Origin: DAIDKA01 sp035487155
GTDB lineage: Bacteria > Pseudomonadota > Gammaproteobacteria > Steroidobacterales > Steroidobacteraceae
Assembly: GCA_035487155.1 (NCBI GenBank)
Contig: DATHMK010000081.1
Coordinates: 1 to 64,000, forward strand
Length of the DNA stretch: 64,000 nt
Direction: 5' to 3'
The notes under the pieces were generated by a model. The model worked only from the letters and a program-made list of their open reading frames with translations, did not search any database and was not told the DNA's origin. Below are positions 58,537 through 64,000 of the stretch, one piece after another (within the stretch, counting starts at the first letter, position 1; every line of letters starts with the position of its first letter). A program made the translations under genes and the position numbers.

Positions 58537-59244
58537 CTAAGCCGTGATGCTTCTGAAGACGTCATCCAGCCGCCCCGAGGGCAGGCGGGCGGCCAGGCCC
58601 TGTGGGGTATCGTCGGCGACGATGCGGCCGTGCGCGATGATGATGGCCCGTGTGCACACCGCATCGACCTCTTCGAGGATGTGGGTGGAGATGATGACGG
58701 TCTTCTCGCCCGCCATCTCGTTGATGAGGGTGCGCACCTCGTGCTTCTGGTTGGGGTCCAGGCCATCGGTCGGCTCATCCAGGATCAGTACCGGCGGGTC
58801 GTGCATGATGGCCTGCGCCAGACCCACGCGCCGGCGGAATCCTTTCGACAGGGTTTCAATGGTCTGGGTCAAGACGCCGTGCAGCTGCAGCCGCTCGATG
58901 ACCGCCTCCACCCGGGCGCGGGCCGCGCCGCGCAGATGACGCAGGTCGGCCACGAAATTCAGGAAATCCCGCACCGTCATCTCGCCATACGCCGGCGCGC
59001 CTTCGGGCAGGTAGCCCAGGCAGGCGCGGGCCGCGATCGAATCGGTGTCCACATCGTGGCCACAGATGCTGGCGCGACCCGAGGTGGCGCCGATGAACCC
59101 GGCCAGCATGCGCATGGTGGTGGTCTTGCCGGCGCCATTGGGCCCCAGAAAGCCCAGTACCTCGCCCGGTGAAACCGTGAAGCTGACGGCATCGACTGCC
59201 GTCAGGTCGCCGTACTGCTTGGTGAGTGCTTCAGTCTTGATCAT
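58537..59244 (-). CDS. ABC transporter ATP-binding protein (GldA-like)
   Basis: 235 aa. Walker A is GPNGAGKTTTMRML near residue 36, the signature is LSKGFRRRVGLAQAI, Walker B is PPVLILDEPTDGLDPNQ, and the switch His is in IISTHILEEVDAV. This powers the ABC-2 permease next door. The start ATG overlaps the rhomboid stop by four bases, so rhomboid, ATPase, permease, GldG-like, DUF4340 and ligK read as one unit. Confidence 0.93.
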   Translation of the reverse strand: MIKTEALTKQYGDLTAVDAVSFTVSPGEVLGFLGPNGAGKTTTMRMLAGFIGATSGRASICGHDVDTDSIAARACLGYLPEGAPAYGEMTVRDFLNFVADLRHLRGAARARVEAVIERLQLHGVLTQTIETLSKGFRRRVGLAQAIMHDPPVLILDEPTDGLDPNQKHEVRTLINEMAGEKTVIISTHILEEVDAVCTRAIIIAHGRIVADDTPQGLAARLPSGRLDDVFRSITA

Positions 59245-59840
59245 CGTTTCGATAGCCGGTCCTTGGCCCGCCAGAACAGGATCATCGCCGCGCCACCCAG
59301 CATGCCGCCCAGGTGCGCGAAATGGGCCACGTCAGCTTCAGTGCCCGTGACGCCCATGAATAATTCTACCAGTCCGTAGATTAATACAAATAGCCAGGCG
59401 GGAAGCGGAATAGGCGGGAAAAGCAGCATCACCCGCTCGCGCGGAAAATACATGGCAAAGGCCAGCAACAGTCCGAAGATGGCCCCCGAGGCGCCGATGG
59501 TCGGAGAATCCGCGTGGGCCAAGGCGGCCACCGTGATCTGCGTCAGTCCTGCGCTCAGCACGCACAGAAAATAAAAGAGGGTGAAGCGCCGGGGTCCCCA
59601 GAAACGCTCCATGGGTGTGCCGAACATGTACAGCGCGAACATGTTGACCACGATATGCAGGTAATTGGCCGGATCGTGCAGGAATGCGTAGCTGAGCAGC
59701 TGCCAGGGCTCGAAAATGGTGCCGGGCGGCCACAGGGCGAACCACCGTATCAGCAGCGGATTGATCAGCAGCTGCAGCAGGAACACGACCACATTGGTGA
59801 GCAGCAGAGCCCGGGTCACGGGCGGCAGACTAAAGCGCAT
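59241..59840 (-). CDS. Rhomboid-family intramembrane serine protease
   Basis: 199 aa with six membrane helices. The catalytic Ser is in GASGAIFGLLLAF near residue 117 and the catalytic His in VAHFAHLGGMLGGAAM near 172. HIVVNMFALYMFGTPMERFWG carries the conserved His-Asn of the oxyanion region. It cuts transmembrane segments of membrane proteins. It is the first gene of the Gld-like operon; whether it processes a component of that transporter is unknown. Confidence 0.92.
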   Translation of the reverse strand: MRFSLPPVTRALLLTNVVVFLLQLLINPLLIRWFALWPPGTIFEPWQLLSYAFLHDPANYLHIVVNMFALYMFGTPMERFWGPRRFTLFYFLCVLSAGLTQITVAALAHADSPTIGASGAIFGLLLAFAMYFPRERVMLLFPPIPLPAWLFVLIYGLVELFMGVTGTEADVAHFAHLGGMLGGAAMILFWRAKDRLSKR

Positions 59841-59848
59841 GCGCCATC

Positions 59849-61255
59849 TTAGATTATCGACGCGCCGAGTGCCTCAGTCAGAAACTGCGTCAGTTCAGGC
59901 GCGGCGCTGTGCGCAACGTTGAAGCGCAGGCGTGGAATGCTGGCCCGCTGCGGGGAAAACAGCGCGCCCTTGGCCAGCAATATGGCGCGCGCGCTGCCAT
60001 CGCGCACCAGCTGGTCAAGGTCCAGCGAGCGCGGCACCTCGCCCCAGAGGAACATGCCGCTGCTGTCGTCCGCATCGAAACGGACACCGGCGCGGCACAG
60101 GGCGCGCTGGCTGTCGGCACGCATGCGCGCCACGCGCGCGCGGATCCGGTCGACGTGACGCCGGTAGCGACCGCCGTCGAGGATCTCCGCGACAATGGCC
60201 TCCGGCAGGGTGGATCCGGTGAGCACCGCGAGCACCTTGCGCTGAACCAGCTGCGCGGCCAGCGCCGGATGGGTCGCGACGAAGCCTACGCGCACCGCCG
60301 GGGCGATGAGCTTGGTGAAGCTGCCCACGTAGACGACGTGGCGGAAACCATCGATCTGCGCCAGTCGCACCGCCGGGCCTTCGTACAGGTCGCCGTAGAT
60401 GTCGTCCTCGATGATCGTGAATCCGAACTGTTCGGCCAGCGACAGCAGGCGGTGGGCGCAGCGGGCATCGATGCTGGTGCCGGTTGGATTGTGCAGCACG
60501 GTCTGGAGAAAGAAGGCGCGCGGTCGATGGGCGCGACAGGCCTCCTCCAGCGCCTCCAGATCCGGCCCATCGGCCCGCCGCGGCACCGGGATCAGCCGCA
60601 GGTGATGGGCGCGCAGTTGTTCGAAGAGGACGAAGTAGCCAGGATCCTCCACCAGCACCGCATCCCCTGGCGCCAGCAGCGTGCGGCACAGCAGGTCAAA
60701 GGCCTGCGAGGCGCCCATCGTGGTAATCAGGTTGTCCAGGCCCGCGGCGATGCCCTGGCGTTGCAGCTTGGCGCTGAGCTGCTCACGCAATTCGCGCAGA
60801 CCCCGCGGCGGGCAGGTCGCCCAAAGATAGGGCCGGCGGCTGCGCGCCAGCCGTGTCAGCACGGCGCCGCTGGCCAGTTCCGCCAACCAGCTATCCGGCA
60901 GGCGCCCCGACCCGGCCGCGATCAGGCGCGCGGGATCCGCGATCACCGCGTGCAGCAAGGCCAGGGCGTCAGTGCCGGGGTCGGGCATGGCCTCGACGAC
61001 CGCCACCGCGGTGCCCCCGACCCGCGGCGCCACGAAAAAGCCGCGCCCGGCGCGCGAGGCGATGAGACCCCGGGCGACCAGCCGATCGTAGGCATCGACC
61101 ACCGTAAAGGCACTGGCGCCCACCTGGGCGGCGAGCCTGCGGATGGAGGGCAGGCGGGTGCCGGCGGCAAGCTGGCCGTCCTGGATGAGCCGGCTCAGGC
61201 GCTCGACGATCTGATCCACCAGGGGAACTGAGGATTCGCGGGCGAGTTCAAACAT
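59849..61255 (-). CDS. MocR-type GntR/aminotransferase regulator
   Basis: 468 aa. An N-terminal GntR winged helix (VPLVDQIVERLSRLIQDGQLAAGTRLPSIR, in part: GTRLPSIRRLAAQVGAS) is joined to a fold-type I aminotransferase domain. The PLP lysine is in YVGSFTKLIAPAVRVGF, with PGYFVLFEQLRAHHL and IIEDDIYGDLYEG as supporting motifs. MocR regulators sense amino acids or vitamin B6 and control nearby genes. It overlaps the LysE gene by one base on the same strand, which suggests that it regulates amino-acid export (inference). Confidence 0.9.
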   Translation of the reverse strand: MFELARESSVPLVDQIVERLSRLIQDGQLAAGTRLPSIRRLAAQVGASAFTVVDAYDRLVARGLIASRAGRGFFVAPRVGGTAVAVVEAMPDPGTDALALLHAVIADPARLIAAGSGRLPDSWLAELASGAVLTRLARSRRPYLWATCPPRGLRELREQLSAKLQRQGIAAGLDNLITTMGASQAFDLLCRTLLAPGDAVLVEDPGYFVLFEQLRAHHLRLIPVPRRADGPDLEALEEACRAHRPRAFFLQTVLHNPTGTSIDARCAHRLLSLAEQFGFTIIEDDIYGDLYEGPAVRLAQIDGFRHVVYVGSFTKLIAPAVRVGFVATHPALAAQLVQRKVLAVLTGSTLPEAIVAEILDGGRYRRHVDRIRARVARMRADSQRALCRAGVRFDADDSSGMFLWGEVPRSLDLDQLVRDGSARAILLAKGALFSPQRASIPRLRFNVAHSAAPELTQFLTEALGASII

Positions 61256-61842
61256 CACGTGACCATCATGACACCGGTGGCGGCCAGGGCCAGCGCCATG
61301 ACGGCGTTGAAGATCCGCCGCGCCAGCGGGCGCGTCAGGGCCAGTCCCAGGGAACTGCCGAACAGCGCCCACGCCATGATGCAGGGCAGATTGACCAGCG
61401 TCAGGATGCCCGCGACGAAGCCGGTGGCCAGCAGCTGTCCCAGTTGCGGTGGCAGGAACAGTGTCGCGGCGGTCAGGGCCATCACCCAGGCCTTGGGATT
61501 GAGGTACTGGAAGGCCGCGGCCTCCGCAAAGGTTACGGGTTTGCCGGCGCTACCGGCCGCGCCGCCCCGGGCGCGCAGCAGCTGCCAGCCCAGGTACAGC
61601 AAATACGCGGCGCCCACCCACTTCAGCGCGGTCTGCAGCTGCGGCCAGCGCGTGAACAGCACGCCCATCCCGCAGCACACCGCGGCCACCAGAGTCGCGA
61701 AGCCGCAGGTGACACCCAGAATATGCGGCAGCGTACGCCGCAGCCCGAAGTTGGCACCGGCCGCCGTCAGCATCACGTTATTCGGTCCGGGGGTAATGGA
61801 CATCACGAATGCATAGGTCGCGCAGGGCAGGGGATCCAGCAT
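61255..61842 (-). CDS. LysE-family amino-acid exporter
   Basis: 195 aa, six predicted helices. The family start is MSITPGPNNVMLTAAGANFGLRRTLPHI near residue 14 (in part: ITPGPNNVMLTAAGANFG). NPKAWVMALTAATLFLP is the second signature. Typical length is about 205 aa, so it is complete. Translocators of this family export Lys, Arg, homoserine/threonine or other amino acids. It is preceded by a truncated copy of itself two bases upstream. Confidence 0.9.
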   Translation of the reverse strand: MLDPLPCATYAFVMSITPGPNNVMLTAAGANFGLRRTLPHILGVTCGFATLVAAVCCGMGVLFTRWPQLQTALKWVGAAYLLYLGWQLLRARGGAAGSAGKPVTFAEAAAFQYLNPKAWVMALTAATLFLPPQLGQLLATGFVAGILTLVNLPCIMAWALFGSSLGLALTRPLARRIFNAVMALALAATGVMMVT

Positions 61843-61843
61843 C

Positions 61844-62218
61844 TCAGATCGCTCCGGTATAGCCAGCCATCAGAACCGGTTCCAGTGCCACCGGCAGGCA
61901 CAGCATGGCCGCCGTCGCGCTGATCAACCAGGCCCTGGGAGTGAGAAACTGCCGCGCCGCGGCCTCCCAGAACGAGACCGGCTCCAGGGGCGCGGCCGCG
62001 ATGGCGCCGCGCCCGCGCAGCAGCGGCCCGCCCAGGTACAACACACAACCGGCCGCAAGGCCCTGCGAGACACCGTGCAGTTCGGGCCAGCGGATCAGGA
62101 TCATGCCCAGTCCGGCACACAGTGCAATGCTCTGGATGGCGAATCCGGCCGCGATGCCCAGCAGTTGCCCCAGGGTCTGGCGCAAACCCAGGTTTGCGCC
62201 CGTGTCAGTCAGCGTCAT
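61844..62218 (-). pseudogene. Truncated tandem copy of the LysE-family gene
   Basis: 124 codons. The segment MTLTDTGANLGLRQTLGQLL through TPRAWLISATAAMLCLP aligns with residues ~24-130 of the adjacent exporter. It lacks the first 23 residues (including the ITPGPNN motif) and the last third (about two helices). A stop lies upstream in frame. About half of the aligned residues match. It is best seen as a decayed duplicate, although a reading frame survives. Confidence 0.72.
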
Positions 62219-62387
62219 GTTCCACCATCAGGATTTTCGACCTGCTGCCACCCTGAGGCTTCGCCGCGGCGCTGTGAATACACACATTGCGTGCTGCGGC
62301 GTGCACTGTGCAGGCGTAGCGCCAGTACAGTCCGACGCCTTATGCTTAGGGGCTGGCCGCCCCGGCCATTTTTCGAGTCGAGTCCAA

Positions 62388-64000
62388 ATGGTCAAAGAGG
62401 GTGATTTGCTGTGGACGCCGAGCCCTGAATGGGTCGCGGCGAGCAATCTGGTGCACTTCATGAACTGGCTGCGGCAGCATCGCGGCCTTGATTTCAGCAA
62501 TTACCCTGACCTGTGGCGCTGGTCGGTCACCGACCTCGAGGCTTTCTGGGGCGCGCTGTGGGAGTACTGCGATGTGCAGGCGTCCGTGCCCTACGCGAAG
62601 GTTCTGGGGCGCAGCGAGATGCCGGGCGCCGACTGGTTCCCCGGCGCCCGCCTGAACTATGCGCAGAACGTCCTGCGCTCGGAGCGCCCGGATGCGACGG
62701 CGCTGTTTTATTTCAATGAGCGCACCACGCTGCAGTCGATGAGCTGGGAGGAGCTGGGTGGCTCGGTGCGCATTCTGGCGACGCAGCTGCGGCGCCTGGG
62801 TGTGGCGCCCGGCGATCGGGTCGCGGCCTACCTGCCCAACTCACCGCACGCCATCATCGCCATGCTCGCCACCACCAGCATCGGGGCCATCTGGACCAGC
62901 TGCGGTCCTGATTTCGGCACTCGCGGCGTGCTTGATCGGTTCTCGCAGCTTGAGCCGAAGGTGCTGTTCTGTGTCGACGGTTACCAGTACGGCGGCAAGC
63001 CCTTCAACCGTCGACCCGAACTCACCCAGATCGTGGCGGGCCTTGATTCGCTCGAACAGGTGGTGTGCCTGCCGTACCTGAACGGCGCGGACCGCACGCC
63101 GTTCTCCAAACCCACGGTGTTCTGGGATGACCTGCTGGCCGCGCGTCCGGTGCCGGCCTCCGAGTTCAAGTTCGAGCAGGTGCCGTTTTCACATCCGCTG
63201 TGGATCCTCTTTTCCTCCGGCACCACCGGACTGCCCAAGGCCATCGTCCACAGCCACGGCGGCATCCTGCTGGAGCAGTTGAAGGCCTTCAATTTCCAGA
63301 TGGACATGAAGCCCGGCGAGCGTCTGTTCTTCTACACCACCACCGGCTGGATGATGTGGAACTTCCTGGCCAGCTCGCTGCTCAAGCAGGTGGTCCCGGT
63401 GCTGTACGACGGTAGCCTCATGTATCCGGAGCCGGACTCGCTGTGGCGGATGTACGAGGAAACCCAGGCCGTCGTGATCGGCGCGAATCCGGGCTACGTG
63501 ACGCTGCTGCAGAAGGCGGGCATCGTACCCAAGGACAAATTCAAGCTGCCGCACCTGCGCATCGCGATGCTGGCGGGCTCGCCCGTGACACCCGAGGTCA
63601 TGGAGTGGTTCTACCGCAATGTGAAAGAGAACATGAGCGTCCAGAACGGCAGCGGCGGCACGGACATCTGTTCCGGATTCATCGGCGGCGTCCCCATCCT
63701 GCCGGTGCGCGCCGGTGAAATGCAGGCGCCACTGCTGGGCGTGGCGGTGGCGGCATTCAATACCGAAGGCCAGAGCGTGGTCGATGAGGTCGGCGAGATG
63801 GTCCTGACCAAGCCTCTGCCCTCCATGCCCATCTTCCTGTGGGGCGACCAGGACTTCCGGCGCTACAAGGAATCGTATTTCGACGAGTTCCCGGGCGTAT
63901 GGCGCCAGGGTGATTTTTTCCGCATCAATCAACGCCTGGGCGGATTCGTGCTGGGACGCTCCGATGCCACCCTGAACCGCCACGGCATACGCATCGGAAC
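62388..64000 (+). CDS. Acetoacetyl-CoA synthetase (3' end beyond window)
   Basis: 537 codons visible; the gene runs off the right edge. It activates acetoacetate to acetoacetyl-CoA with ATP, an ANL-superfamily ligase. The N-terminus MVKEGDLLWTPSPEWV and NLVHFMNWLRQH, and the segment GADWFPGARLNYAQNVL, match acetoacetyl-CoA synthetases. The AMP-binding loop is LFSSGTTGLPKAIVHSHGG, and NGSGGTDICSGFIGG and GRSDATLNRHGIRIG follow. The start ATG is the first after the intergenic region. The Lys of the C-terminal domain lies outside the window. Confidence 0.92.
   Translation, partial: MVKEGDLLWTPSPEWVAASNLVHFMNWLRQHRGLDFSNYPDLWRWSVTDLEAFWGALWEYCDVQASVPYAKVLGRSEMPGADWFPGARLNYAQNVLRSERPDATALFYFNERTTLQSMSWEELGGSVRILATQLRRLGVAPGDRVAAYLPNSPHAIIAMLATTSIGAIWTSCGPDFGTRGVLDRFSQLEPKVLFCVDGYQYGGKPFNRRPELTQIVAGLDSLEQVVCLPYLNGADRTPFSKPTVFWDDLLAARPVPASEFKFEQVPFSHPLWILFSSGTTGLPKAIVHSHGGILLEQLKAFNFQMDMKPGERLFFYTTTGWMMWNFLASSLLKQVVPVLYDGSLMYPEPDSLWRMYEETQAVVIGANPGYVTLLQKAGIVPKDKFKLPHLRIAMLAGSPVTPEVMEWFYRNVKENMSVQNGSGGTDICSGFIGGVPILPVRAGEMQAPLLGVAVAAFNTEGQSVVDEVGEMVLTKPLPSMPIFLWGDQDFRRYKESYFDEFPGVWRQGDFFRINQRLGGFVLGRSDATLNRHGIRIG

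Noticed and set aside
59909..61231. A 440-codon plus-strand frame over the MocR-type gene
   Set aside because: Antisense shadow; the opposite strand has a GntR helix-turn-helix and PLP-lysine motif.

Overview
The window is about 64 kb of GC-rich, densely packed chromosome. It is most likely from a gammaproteobacterium. The pepA-holC-valS run, divergent from lptF-lptG, is the E. coli gene order. An E. coli-type LexA box (CTGT-N8-ACAG) is present. Together with the protocatechuate 4,5-cleavage genes this suggests a Steroidobacteraceae/Nevskiales-like lineage; that placement is inference. No tRNA, rRNA, CRISPR array, insertion sequence or phage gene was seen.

Left part (1-16 kb): mostly housekeeping. 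It holds a HEAT-repeat Ser/Thr kinase cut by the window edge, Mrp/ApbC, a long-form dCTP deaminase, DUF3108 and DUF2066 envelope proteins, two CDP-alcohol phosphatidyltransferases (one is PssA), Hda, a WrbA-like flavoprotein, acylphosphatase, a lytic transglycosylase, a family-4 uracil-DNA glycosylase, RimI, cardiolipin synthase, a small protein behind a LexA box, a periplasmic EF-hand protein, an MDR oxidoreductase and release factor RF3.

Middle (16-32 kb): the most unusual region. Two KdpDE-like two-component systems sit around a large outer-membrane beta-barrel protein. They are followed by a convergent pair of small secreted paralogues of unrecognised family, an RND efflux operon (adaptor, CzcA-like pump, NodT-like outer-membrane factor) and a mini membrane protein plus NtrC-type regulator. 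No kdpFABC is present. Four of the promoters here (before kinase 1, kinase 2, the RND operon and the NtrC unit) share one architecture: two adjacent 11-bp half-sites (roughly TTnTnACGnnn), 7-8 bp, then a TAnnnT -10 box and no -35. This suggests one regulon controlled by one or both KdpE-like regulators.

Next (32-43 kb): a TgpA transglutaminase/DUF58/MoxR cluster downstream of pepA-holC-valS, then lptF-lptG. From 43 to 54 kb comes an aromatic catabolic block. It has an aldehyde dehydrogenase, ligI-ligA-ligB-ligC (2-pyrone-4,6-dicarboxylate hydrolase, protocatechuate 4,5-dioxygenase alpha and beta, semialdehyde dehydrogenase), an aldo/keto reductase and ligJ, then a YdjM-like membrane hydrolase, a dicarboxylate symporter, a DUF985 cupin and a sterol-desaturase-family enzyme. 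The last pathway enzyme, ligK, lies on the other strand at the end of a rhomboid/Gld-like ABC transporter operon (54-60 kb). Together these carry protocatechuate to pyruvate and oxaloacetate, except that no oxalomesaconate tautomerase (LigU) is seen here. The right edge has a MocR-type regulator, a LysE exporter with a decayed tandem copy, and the start of an acetoacetyl-CoA synthetase.

Three genes (holC, the YdjM-like gene, ligK) appear to begin at CTG or ATC codons. Only one stretch longer than 300 bases lacks a gene (20473-20847); it is described below.
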